Assembly: GCA_022844575.1 (NCBI GenBank)
Contig: JALHLL010000147.1
Coordinates: 1-8,899, forward strand
Reading direction: 5' to 3'
Length of the DNA stretch: 8,899 bases
From: a bacterium
GTDB lineage: Bacteria; Bacteroidota; Ignavibacteria; Kapaibacteriales; UBA961
Positions 1 through 7,172 of the stretch are shown here, one piece after another. The position numbers were made by a program, and so were the translations under genes. The notes below the pieces were generated by a model. The model ran no database searches, had not been told where the DNA came from, and was given only the letters and a program-made list of their open reading frames with translations. Every line of letters starts with the position of its first letter. The first letter of the stretch is position 1.

Positions 1-452
1 TCCACTACCATTGTATATACATCATACACTTCACGACCGTCTTTCATTATATAGCTTAAATTAGGCAGTCCGATACGAAATGTATAGTGCGCAAGGTGAT
101 AAACCATAAATGTGAACAGTATAATGCCCGATAATACCATCATTCTGCTTTGTGGGGTAGATAGTATCGGTTTTTTCTTTTTATATCCGATTGGTCTTGC
201 TTCCTTATTTCTGCTTATGAGCATTATACCCGAAAAAGTATGAATAAGAAAACTAATGATAAGAACAATGCGAGCAAGCCACAATAAAGGACCTAAATCT
301 TTTAATCCTTGGCTATAGGCATTGTACGATTCTTGTCCGGCAAACAAGAGAAAATGCCCCGAAAGATGTCCTAATGCAAATCCGACCCATATGATGCCGG
401 AAACTGCCATGACAATCTTAGTCAGAATTGTAGAACGGAAAATACCGAACAT
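1..452 (-). CDS. sdhC: Succinate dehydrogenase/fumarate reductase cytochrome b subunit (b558 family), 3' end cut off
   Basis: The gene encodes the membrane anchor of succinate:quinone oxidoreductase, which binds heme b and passes electrons between the FAD/iron-sulfur subunits and quinone. The 150 residues visible are open to the window edge. Hydrophobic segments lie near residues 13-37, 56-79 and 104-125, with candidate heme-ligand histidines at H29/H33, H71 and H119/H122. A basic loop between the second and third segments (RNKEARPIGYKKKK, 81-94) and the YHLAHYTFR motif (118-126) are typical of the five-helix, diheme b558-type SdhC family. That family is usually somewhat over 200 residues, so the last two helices probably lie beyond the edge. 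The ATG at 452 is supported by GAGGGG just upstream. The start lies 30 nt after the purL stop, so co-transcription is possible. The catalytic subunit genes would be expected next, outside the window. Succinate oxidation and fumarate reduction cannot be told apart from this subunit. Confidence 0.9.
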   Translation of the reverse strand, partial: MFGIFRSTILTKIVMAVSGIIWVGFALGHLSGHFLLFAGQESYNAYSQGLKDLGPLLWLARIVLIISFLIHTFSGIMLISRNKEARPIGYKKKKPILSTPQSRMMVLSGIILFTFMVYHLAHYTFRIGLPNLSYIMKDGREVYDVYTMVV

Positions 453-454
453 AT

Positions 455-460
455 CCCCTC
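455..460 (-). promoter_or_regulatory. Ribosome binding site of sdhC (GAGGGG)
   Basis: On the minus strand GAGGGG precedes the ATG at 452 by only two bases (GAGGGGATATG). It is purine-rich and fixes the start of the partial gene. The spacing is short, but the cytochrome gene at 3824 has a similar AGGGG three bases before its ATG. The other start sites in the window show no such purine run. Confidence 0.5.
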
Positions 461-482
461 GAAAAATTATGTAGAAAACTAA

Positions 483-2753
483 TTAACTATGTAATTCCGT
501 TGCCATTATTGCAGGTAATGTACCTTCATATAATGATCGTATTTCTTCCGAATCAATATGCAATATATTGTTAATTGATAATTTTTGTTCTGATATTACC
601 GTACCTAAAACAGTAACAGAGACCTGCTCTTGTTCGCAGAGTAAACATAATTCGGCATAATCATTTTCCGATACGCTTACAACAATTCGGCTTTGTGCCT
701 CGCCGAATAAATTACCTGCATCCAGCTCAACTGGTAATTGTATTTCCGCTCCTAATGAGGGAGATTTTATTACTTTTTCCGCCAAACAAATTGCAAGTCC
801 GCCTTCGGAACAATCATGTGCACTTTTTACTAGACCGGTATTAATTGCTTTTAGAGTTGCCTTTTGAAGTTTTACTTCTTCATCCATATCAAAATACGGC
901 GCATCACCCGCAATTTTTCCGAATATTTGTTTTACGTATTCAGAGCCACCCAAATCATTCCGTTGAGTACCGAGAAGTACAATTTTATCGCCTGCCCCAA
1001 CAAATCCGCTGCCTACCGTTTTTGACATATCGTCAATAAGACCCAACATTCCTATAGTAGGGGTAGGGAATACCGCATGTTTTTTCGATTCATTGTGAAA
1101 ACTCACGTTACCGCCTGTAACCGGTGTGCCTAATGCTCTGCACATATCACCCATGCCGCGAATAGCTTCGCGGAATTGCCAATAAACTTCAGGATCATAA
1201 GGATTGCCGAAGTTCAAGCAGTTTGTAATTGCAACAGGTAAAGCACCTGTACACACAACATTTCTTGCAGCTTCCGCAACGGCAATCATTCCGCCTTTAT
1301 GGGGATTAAGATAGACATATCGGCTATTACAATCGGTGCATACGGCAAAACCTTTATTAGGTAATTCTTTAATACGCATAACTGCCGCATCGCCTGAAAT
1401 CGAAACGGTATTTGTGCGTACTTGCGAATCGTATTGCTCATATACCCACCGTTTACTTGCTATCGTAGGTGAGCTTAAAAGCTTTTTGAACGTGATGAGT
1501 AAATCATCTGCTGACGGATTATGATCATCCAAAAACGCAATATCTCTAACCTCATCTACATAAGAAGCAATTTTCCATTCACGATCATATTGGGGGGCTA
1601 AACCTCCGAGTACCAAATGCTCGGCTGTTAATTCAGTTACTTGTTTACCGTTACGGTAAAATGATAATATGCCATCATCGGTAACTTCACCTATGGTAGC
1701 AATCGGAACATCCCATTTATCGCAAATTGCCTGTGCTATATGCTCCTTACCTTTTTCAACAATCACCAACATTCTTTCTTGCGATTCGGAGAGCATAATT
1801 TCATAGGCACTCATTTCCTGTTCTCGAAGTGGCACTAAATCGAGATTAATTTTCATACCCGATTTTCCTTTTGCACTCATTTCAGATGTGGAACAACATA
1901 TACCTGCCGCGCCCATATCCTGCATACCGACTACACAGCCCGATGTTATAAGTTCGAGCGATGCCTCAAGTAACATTTTTTCCGCAAAAGGATCGCCAAC
2001 TTGTACCGTCGGTCGCATGTCTTCAGTTTTCTCATCAAACTCACGTGAGGCAAGTAAAGAAGCACCATGAATACCATCCCGACCTGTTGAGCTACCGAGA
2101 ATCATAACAGGATTGCCTGCACCTTGTGAGATTGCTGAAGCCGTTTTACCGACTTCAACTATACCAACTGCCATGGCATTCACTAATGGATTATCAGTAT
2201 AGCACTCATCGAAATAGACCTCACCCCCTACAGTCGGAACACCGAAACAATTACCATAATGCCCGATGCCATGAACAACACCTTTTAGTAAGAACTTAGT
2301 TCTATCATTATCAAGATTGCCGAAGCGCAATGAGTTTAGTGCCGCAACAGGACGTGCTCCCATTGTAAAAATATCACGAAGGATACCACCCACACCGGTT
2401 GCCGCACCCTGAAAGGGCTCAACAGCTGATGGGTGATTGTGACTTTCGATTTTAAAGGCAATACCATAGCCACCGCCAACATCTATCAAGCCCGCATTTT
2501 CTTCACCGGCTTCAACCAACATCCTTCCGCCGGAGCGTGGTAAAGTTTTTAACTGCTTGATTGAGTTCTTGTAGGAACAATGTTCACTCCACATCACCGA
2601 AAAAATACCCAATTCGGTATAAGTAGGTTTCCTGCCTGTTAACTCCAAAATTCGAGCATATTCACCTTCCGTAAGTCCAAGTTCTGTAGCAGTTTCGGCA
2701 GTTACGTCTATTTCTGTATATAGGTGATGGGGGAGAGTGTAGTCGTTTGTCAT
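483..2753 (-). CDS. purL: Phosphoribosylformylglycinamidine synthase subunit PurL (short form)
   Basis: PurL catalyses the ATP-dependent conversion of FGAR to FGAM in de novo purine synthesis, in the cytoplasm. At 756 residues this is the short form, which works with separate PurS and PurQ (glutaminase) subunits. No glutaminase domain is present. The protein has the duplicated AIRS-like fold. Visible motifs are WSEHCSYK (55-62, with the family's catalytic histidine at H58), ESHNHPSAVEPFQGAATGVG (103-122, nucleotide and metal binding), STGRDGIHGA (222-231), QVGDPFAEK (251-259), QDMGAAGICCSTSEM (278-292), APQYDRE (386-392), TGGNVSFHNES (546-556) and SAHDCSEGGLA (644-654). No gap or frameshift is seen. 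The ATG at 2753 lacks a clear Shine-Dalgarno but follows a good promoter at 2780-2810. The sdhC-like gene follows after 30 nt. purS and purQ are not in the window. Confidence 0.97.
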   Translation of the reverse strand: MTNDYTLPHHLYTEIDVTAETATELGLTEGEYARILELTGRKPTYTELGIFSVMWSEHCSYKNSIKQLKTLPRSGGRMLVEAGEENAGLIDVGGGYGIAFKIESHNHPSAVEPFQGAATGVGGILRDIFTMGARPVAALNSLRFGNLDNDRTKFLLKGVVHGIGHYGNCFGVPTVGGEVYFDECYTDNPLVNAMAVGIVEVGKTASAISQGAGNPVMILGSSTGRDGIHGASLLASREFDEKTEDMRPTVQVGDPFAEKMLLEASLELITSGCVVGMQDMGAAGICCSTSEMSAKGKSGMKINLDLVPLREQEMSAYEIMLSESQERMLVIVEKGKEHIAQAICDKWDVPIATIGEVTDDGILSFYRNGKQVTELTAEHLVLGGLAPQYDREWKIASYVDEVRDIAFLDDHNPSADDLLITFKKLLSSPTIASKRWVYEQYDSQVRTNTVSISGDAAVMRIKELPNKGFAVCTDCNSRYVYLNPHKGGMIAVAEAARNVVCTGALPVAITNCLNFGNPYDPEVYWQFREAIRGMGDMCRALGTPVTGGNVSFHNESKKHAVFPTPTIGMLGLIDDMSKTVGSGFVGAGDKIVLLGTQRNDLGGSEYVKQIFGKIAGDAPYFDMDEEVKLQKATLKAINTGLVKSAHDCSEGGLAICLAEKVIKSPSLGAEIQLPVELDAGNLFGEAQSRIVVSVSENDYAELCLLCEQEQVSVTVLGTVISEQKLSINNILHIDSEEIRSLYEGTLPAIMATELHS

Positions 2754-2779
2754 GGAAAAGAAAATTAATTTTACCTATG

Positions 2780-2810
2780 CAAAAATACGGCTAAGGTGCG
2801 GGTTAGGCAA
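2780..2810 (-). promoter_or_regulatory. Bacteroidota-type sigma-70 promoter of purL
   Basis: Read on the minus strand, TTG (2810-2808) is followed by a 20-nt gap and then TATTTTTG (2787-2780). This fits the Bacteroidota primary-sigma pattern of TTG, 17-23 nt, TAnnTTTG in both boxes and in spacing. Transcription would start a few bases downstream near 2773, giving a short AT-rich leader of about 20-25 nt before the purL ATG at 2753. The leader has no Shine-Dalgarno, which is usual in that phylum. The site lies between the terminator of the upstream cytochrome gene and purL, so purL starts its own transcript. No purine-operator or riboswitch-like structure is seen in the short leader. Confidence 0.65.
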
Positions 2811-2863
2811 TCCGAAATACTGAAAAGTCTTAGAATTATTATTATAGGTAGGTGCAGTTACAT

Positions 2864-2902
2864 AAAGAAATAGGTGTGGAAGAACTAACTTCCGACACCT
2901 AT
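2864..2902 (-). terminator. Intrinsic terminator downstream of the diheme cytochrome gene
   Basis: On the minus strand, ATAGGTGT and GGAAG (separated by one bulged C) pair with CTTCC and ACACCTAT across a 6-nt loop (TTAGTT). This makes a 13-bp stem with a single bulge, followed directly by TTTCTTTA. It begins 22 bases after the cytochrome stop codon and ends before the purL promoter, exactly where a terminator is expected. The stem would also form on the plus strand, but no gene reads towards it from that side and the plus-strand tail is not T-rich. Confidence 0.8.
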
Positions 2903-2924
2903 AACTCTTCGTACTTAGCAGTGC

Positions 2925-3824
2925 TTATTTAATAAATTTTACTATAAAGGTATTGGAACTATTACTCAACTTCAAGATGTACATTCCTTTGGGAAGACCG
3001 TCAATATTAATTGAAAAGGAAGTGTTTGTTTTTGCACTAAGTGTCGTTGTTCGCAAAATTGTTCCGTTCAACGAAATGACTTCAACTTTTGTATTTCCGA
3101 ACATCTCGGTAGAAACAAAACAATAAAGTTCTTCATGATTTGGGGAGAGCATGATACGCAATTCATCTGCATAATCAGCTTCTTCTACTGAAGATTGTGT
3201 ACCGAGAGCCCAAATTCTGAATTTCGCTTTATCACAATCGGTAAGATTTACATTGTTCGGAGGCATCGCTTTGCAGTCCTGACCATGCATTACGGCACAT
3301 GCTATTATTTCTCTGAAATCCTCAATCTGTGTATCATTCTCAAAATTTATACCTGCTGAAGGATTATTGCCGGAATGACATCCGAGACATTGAACGGCAA
3401 TGAGCGGTTTAATTGTTTTTTGAAGTGTCACATTATTGGTATCACAATCATTCGTCGGGCAATCATTGTTGAGCGCACCCTGTTGAATCCAAGTACTTAT
3501 TCGCTTTTTTAATGAATCCGGTAGTGCCTTATCGGGCGGCATAGCATTCTCATTGATTTCACGATACAACTTACTTTGACTTAGACTTCCGGCTTTGATT
3601 CCTTTCATAATACCCGAATATGAAGTAAGCGTAAAACCTTCTTCGTGGGTTATTGCATCATGACATTTAGCCATAGCACAGTTAGAGTTGAAAATAGGCA
3701 AGATGTCTCGGCTAAAGCATAGAGTATCTGCCATTACTTCAGTCTGCTCCGGTGCATAAGCCAGCGAAGATTTTAATGCGAATAGTAATGGTAAGCATAC
3801 TACCGCTAATAATAAACGTTTCAT
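2925..3824 (-). CDS. Exported diheme cytochrome c-like protein with T9SS C-terminal sorting domain
   Basis: This is a probable secreted or surface electron-transfer protein of 299 residues. Residues 1-24 form a signal peptide (MKRLLLAVVCLPLLFAL, then a small-residue region ending AYA). Two cytochrome-like modules follow. The first has a CX4CH site (C49, C54, H55) and an MPP motif (M95) as likely distal ligand. The second has a canonical CXXCH (C146, C149, H150) and its own MPP (M187). This resembles the planctomycete-type cytochrome C domain found in many FCB proteins. From about residue 225 to the end is a beta-rich domain with GxYxLKLS and a KFIK end, typical of T9SS type A tails that send proteins through the outer membrane. 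The start is the ATG at 3824, because AGGGG lies just upstream and the signal peptide begins there; an in-frame ATG at 3836 is less likely. It appears monocistronic: long gap before, terminator after. The electron partner is unknown. Confidence 0.82.
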   Translation of the reverse strand: MKRLLLAVVCLPLLFALKSSLAYAPEQTEVMADTLCFSRDILPIFNSNCAMAKCHDAITHEEGFTLTSYSGIMKGIKAGSLSQSKLYREINENAMPPDKALPDSLKKRISTWIQQGALNNDCPTNDCDTNNVTLQKTIKPLIAVQCLGCHSGNNPSAGINFENDTQIEDFREIIACAVMHGQDCKAMPPNNVNLTDCDKAKFRIWALGTQSSVEEADYADELRIMLSPNHEELYCFVSTEMFGNTKVEVISLNGTILRTTTLSAKTNTSFSINIDGLPKGMYILKLSNSSNTFIVKFIK

Positions 3825-4293
3825 AGTCCCCTGCATAAATATGTGTGTTACAACAATCAGTTTGAGAAGAAATCGATACAGTTCTAAATTTAATAATTCT
3901 ACTGATAATGTGATTATATGTTGAGTAACATATCGAAACTGTATTCATCTCCTACCCAAAGAGTTTTTTATGATACTATGTATATGATTCTCAGTTCGTT
4001 TTTTTGAATAGAGAAGACAGAGTTGTACCGAAACACTAATATATGCTTAATGCTTTTTTTACAATATGACATTTGAGGGTTCTTATTTCAAAGAAAGTAA
4101 TAAATGTATTGATAACCGATAAAGGAGTGTTGTTTTGCTTGAGGTGAGAATTGGGTAATGTCCGAATGTAATTCGGCATTATACATTTGGCTGTGAAATG
4201 AAATCAGAGAGAGTAATACAGATAGAGGGATATGTGTTGATGCGTTGAATGTCTGAACTGATGAACAATACCTTTTTTAGAACAAAGATTGAT
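3825..4293. other. 469-bp intergenic region without a supportable gene
   Basis: This AT-rich gap separates the glycosyltransferase from the cytochrome gene and should hold the latter's promoter. I could not find a convincing TTG...TAnnTTTG pair on the minus strand; the nearest candidate -7 box (TAAATTTA, about 3887-3894) has no TTG at the right distance. The only notable structures are a bulged hairpin at 4156-4181 and an 8-bp inverted repeat (ATACAGTT at 3876-3883, AACTGTAT at 3937-3944) about 50-115 nt upstream of the cytochrome start. Short open frames exist on the minus strand (for example 47 codons from an ATG at 4179 and 34 codons from an ATG at 4072), but they lack ribosome binding sites and recognisable sequence. 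No tRNA-like or repeat-array structure is seen. Confidence 0.6.
4156..4181. repeat. Bulged inverted repeat (hairpin) in the intergenic region
   Basis: On the plus strand TAATG-T-CCGAAT pairs with ATTCGG-CATTA across a 3-nt GTA loop: 11 pairs with one bulged T at 4161. It lies about 110 bases downstream of the glycosyltransferase stop. No T-run follows it on either strand, so it is not a textbook intrinsic terminator. It could stabilise the 3' end of the upstream operon transcript, act as a protein-binding site, or be fortuitous. Confidence 0.5.
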
Positions 4294-5493
4294 TTACATG
4301 GTCTTTGTGATTATTTTTTTGTATATCTCAAGTGTCTTTAATATGAGTTTATCTTCATCGTATTTTTCTTCAATATGATTGTGTGCATTTTTGCCCAATG
4401 AAAATACAAGATCATCCTTCTTCAATAACTCTATAATTATGTTTGCCTGCTCCGAAGCATTATCTGAAATAAATAGACCGTCGCTTCTTTCAGCATTAAT
4501 TCCCTCTGCACCTATTTCGGTAGCGATGACGGGTAAACCATAACTCATAGCTTCCAAAATTTTAACTCTTATGCCGCTACCGACAAATAGGGGTGAAATA
4601 AAAATCATACTTCGTCTATAATATTCTTCGATATCATCAACATAACCGACGGGCACAACACCTTTATTCTTAAATGATTGAAAAACATCAGGTAAATGTT
4701 TGCCGAGTAAATACAGTTTTACGTCAGGTATTGAATTTCTGATGATAGGTAACACATTGTTAATAAACCACATTGCACCGTCAACATTATGCCTCCAAGC
4801 CCATGTTGTTGCAAGTAGCATGGAATACTGTTCCTTATTGGAATTATCCTTTATGTTCTTTTGTGCATTATGGACACCGAAGGGTATCGTTTCAGTACGA
4901 ATGTGCGGAGACATGGTAAATACTGCTTCTTTGTCATTATCCGTAATTGTTAAACAATAATCGCATAACTCACATAACTCGTTTTCTCTTTGCTTCAGTA
5001 ATTTCGCTTGTCTTTTAATATAATAATGGAGAGGCGAAAAGCGGGAACAACGGTTTGCATATCTATCCCATATTTTCCACTCAACATTATGGAGTCGTAG
5101 TACAACGGGTATTTTAAGGTGATTTCCCATAAAAATAGCGAGTTCCGCCATTGCAGTATGGTCAGCATGGATTATATCGAATGTTCTGTTTTCTGTGAAT
5201 TTTATCAATTCTTTACGAATTTTATCAGAATTGTGCTTCTGTATATAAAGCGGATTATCTGAGAAAACAGCTTGAATTTTACGAAATAAAGTGTTCTTTG
5301 TTGAGTGATTTATATGAAATATTTCGCTGTTTTCCGGTGCTGAGTAAAAATGATTGGAAGGTTTTTCGCCCAAATACACAAAACTGACATTATGTCCTAA
5401 AGATGTAAAACCCCTAAAAAACATAACAATACCTTTTTTCCCACCATCGCTTTCCGTAAACGGGTATTGCGGAGAAAGTTGTAAAATATTCAT
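4294..5493 (-). CDS. Glycosyltransferase, GT-B fold, family 4-like
   Basis: The predicted enzyme transfers a sugar from a nucleotide donor to an envelope glycan or lipid acceptor at the cytoplasmic face; donor and acceptor are unknown. It has 399 residues, normal for family 4. The N-terminal acceptor half begins MNILQLSPQYPF with a GG loop (17-18) and contains HNVEWKIW (135-142). The C-terminal half has the linker segment TTWAWRHNVDGAMWF (229-243), VGYVDDIEEYY (282-292) and the donor site GSGIRVKILEAMSYGLPVIA (305-324), then GAEGI. The first acidic residue of the usual EX7E motif is replaced (S306), as in the GSGIRVKxLEA branch of the family. There are no signal peptide or transmembrane segments. 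ATG at 5493 is chosen because MNIL is the typical family start and it lies 2 nt after the regulator's stop; a GTG at 5499 would overlap that stop as GTGA. The tight junction suggests translational coupling with the regulator gene. Confidence 0.88.
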   Translation of the reverse strand: MNILQLSPQYPFTESDGGKKGIVMFFRGFTSLGHNVSFVYLGEKPSNHFYSAPENSEIFHINHSTKNTLFRKIQAVFSDNPLYIQKHNSDKIRKELIKFTENRTFDIIHADHTAMAELAIFMGNHLKIPVVLRLHNVEWKIWDRYANRCSRFSPLHYYIKRQAKLLKQRENELCELCDYCLTITDNDKEAVFTMSPHIRTETIPFGVHNAQKNIKDNSNKEQYSMLLATTWAWRHNVDGAMWFINNVLPIIRNSIPDVKLYLLGKHLPDVFQSFKNKGVVPVGYVDDIEEYYRRSMIFISPLFVGSGIRVKILEAMSYGLPVIATEIGAEGINAERSDGLFISDNASEQANIIIELLKKDDLVFSLGKNAHNHIEEKYDEDKLILKTLEIYKKIITKTM

Positions 5494-5495
5494 GT

Positions 5496-7148
5496 TCACA
5501 ATCTTGAAAGAAAAGCTACAAGGTTTTTATCGGGCTTGAGATTGATTTTTTTTCTAATTCGATAACGATAAGTTTCTATACTACGTTCTGATTGACATAA
5601 GAGATTTGACATTTCTTTTGAAGAAAGATTAATCCGCATAAGTGCACATACTTTTAATTCGCCGGGAGAAAGACTCGGGTATGAACGAGAAAGCCGTTCA
5701 ATAAAATCGAAATGCACCAATTTGAATTGTCTCTCAAACTGTTCCCAACTCCGTTCCGTATTCATATTACTCACAATTTGCGACCGTATGTCACTTATAT
5801 TAGTAGTTAACTCATTCGGACTTTTATCCAGATTATGGAGCAACATATTGAGCAATTCGTTTTTCTGTGCTATTTGTAATGCTAACGTTGTTAATTCTTT
5901 TGTTTTTAAGTCAATTTCCTGCTCTAATTTTTCCGACCTCATTCTTAATAATTGGTTCTCATAATGTGCCTTTTCCACTTCGTATAATGCTTTATGTCTA
6001 TTTGCCGATTTTGTTGCTGATTCATCGTGAAGCATATTGTAAACCTCTGTATGACGAAGCAGTAAATTATATGCTTTTTCAAAATCACCCAATGCAAAAT
6101 GTATTTGATAGAGCAAATAATATATTTTTCTTTCATTTATAGGGTTGGGGTGATTACTAAGAAGGTGAAGAGCTCTGTACAAATGGGGTAATGCTTCAGC
6201 ATATTCGTTAAAATGGGCATATATAAAACCAAGATTTGCTAAGGAATAAATCAAGGAGCGGTTATCATTGTGTTCCTCGGCTATTTTGATACCTCTAAGT
6301 GTGCATTCAAAGGCATTTTCTTTATTATTGAGGTATGTGTATATTTGTCCCATCTCAATAAGACAGTTCTGAACAAGTTCTTCTTCCTTTAATTCCTCGA
6401 ATGAAAAGAGTGCTGACTGTATTATTTCCAGAGCTTTTTGATATTCGAGTTTTCCAAAATAGAGGAGTTTTGAAATGTTAAGCTTAATGAGAGCAATCCG
6501 ATGAGGGCTTTCCGAACGTTCCGCATAATCCAATGCTTCATAGTACCATTGTTCCGCTTCATCAAAATCTCCGGCTTCGTATGCTACAATTGCAAGTGTA
6601 TGCGTAACAGCGGCTTTTGTTCCTATATCATCGGTATTACGCAATAAAGCAACAGCGCGTAAAGAGTATTGATATGCTTCTTGTGCAAAACCAAGCCGAT
6701 GGAATCCGTTTGCTATGGCATTGAGAGCTAAGGCATGGCTTATGTCGGAGCCACGCCATGTGCCGTCTTTTATTTCATTAATTTTTGATAAAAGTACAAG
6801 TAATTCGATTTCAGCACATTGACTTACAACAAGGGATAACAATAATATATATGATGAACGAATATCGTAATCGGTGTATAATTCGGCGTATTCATATATT
6901 TTCTTTGCGGCGAAAGCACCTTCACGAGTAAATGTTGATGATAGAGATGCCCACACATTCGTAAACTTTTCATTATTGACACGAGTCAAATAATATTGCA
7001 CCGATTTTTTATCATTATATGATAAAAAATCGGCTAATATTTCTTCAAATTCAATAACCGTTTCATTTTTCAGTGGAGTGAAGTTTTCTATTACGGTTAT
7101 AATTCGGTCATGAAGTTTTCTTTTTGAGGATGAACTTTGTTTATCCAT
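5496..7148 (-). CDS. TPR-coiled coil protein with C-terminal LuxR/GerE-type HTH, probable transcriptional regulator
   Basis: A 550-residue cytoplasmic protein. The N-terminal 130 residues are alpha-helical and not recognised. About five to six TPR-like units follow (roughly 138-375), with signatures such as AYEAGDFDEAEQWYYEAL (189-206) and GFIYAHFNEYAEALPHLYRA (307-326). A charged coiled coil (about 383-440) includes KELTTLALQIAQKNELL, a segment recurrent in Bacteroidota regulators of this class. The C-terminus (about 492-538) is a LuxR-type helix-turn-helix: LSPGELKVCALM, LSSKEMSNLL, then SERSIETYRYRIRKKINL. Many relatives carry a transmembrane helix between TPR and coiled coil; none is seen here, so the input is probably a cytoplasmic ligand or protein partner. 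Start is ATG 7148, 24 nt after the transpeptidase stop; an in-frame GTG at 7154 is possible. The two flanking envelope genes are candidate targets, by position only. Confidence 0.85.
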   Translation of the reverse strand: MDKQSSSSKRKLHDRIITVIENFTPLKNETVIEFEEILADFLSYNDKKSVQYYLTRVNNEKFTNVWASLSSTFTREGAFAAKKIYEYAELYTDYDIRSSYILLLSLVVSQCAEIELLVLLSKINEIKDGTWRGSDISHALALNAIANGFHRLGFAQEAYQYSLRAVALLRNTDDIGTKAAVTHTLAIVAYEAGDFDEAEQWYYEALDYAERSESPHRIALIKLNISKLLYFGKLEYQKALEIIQSALFSFEELKEEELVQNCLIEMGQIYTYLNNKENAFECTLRGIKIAEEHNDNRSLIYSLANLGFIYAHFNEYAEALPHLYRALHLLSNHPNPINERKIYYLLYQIHFALGDFEKAYNLLLRHTEVYNMLHDESATKSANRHKALYEVEKAHYENQLLRMRSEKLEQEIDLKTKELTTLALQIAQKNELLNMLLHNLDKSPNELTTNISDIRSQIVSNMNTERSWEQFERQFKLVHFDFIERLSRSYPSLSPGELKVCALMRINLSSKEMSNLLCQSERSIETYRYRIRKKINLKPDKNLVAFLSRL

Positions 7149-7172
7149 TATCACTCTGAACCGATATATTGT

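Noticed and set aside
453..482. Possible promoter TAATTTTT in the purL-sdhC gap
   Set aside because: It lacks the final G of the -7 box and has no TTG about 20 nt upstream, and a start site there would fall in the ribosome binding site.
3739..3948. 69-codon minus-strand frame overlapping the start of the cytochrome gene
   Set aside because: It overlaps the signal-peptide coding region in another frame and its sequence is low-information. It is a shadow of the cytochrome gene and its leader.
4088..4276. Open minus-strand frame of about 62 codons downstream of the glycosyltransferase (with an internal ATG at 4186)
   Set aside because: There is no start codon at a suitable place and no ribosome binding site. 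The translation (for example MYNAELHSDITQFSPQ) matches nothing I recognise; a chance frame in AT-rich DNA is more likely.
4277..4309. Inverted repeat ACAAAGA (4282-4288) / TCTTTGT (4302-4308) overlapping the glycosyltransferase stop codon
   Set aside because: The stem is AT-rich, 7 bp, with a 13-nt loop, and on the gene's strand it is followed by TCTAAAAAA rather than a T-run. It does not qualify as a terminator for the minus strand, and no plus-strand gene needs one.
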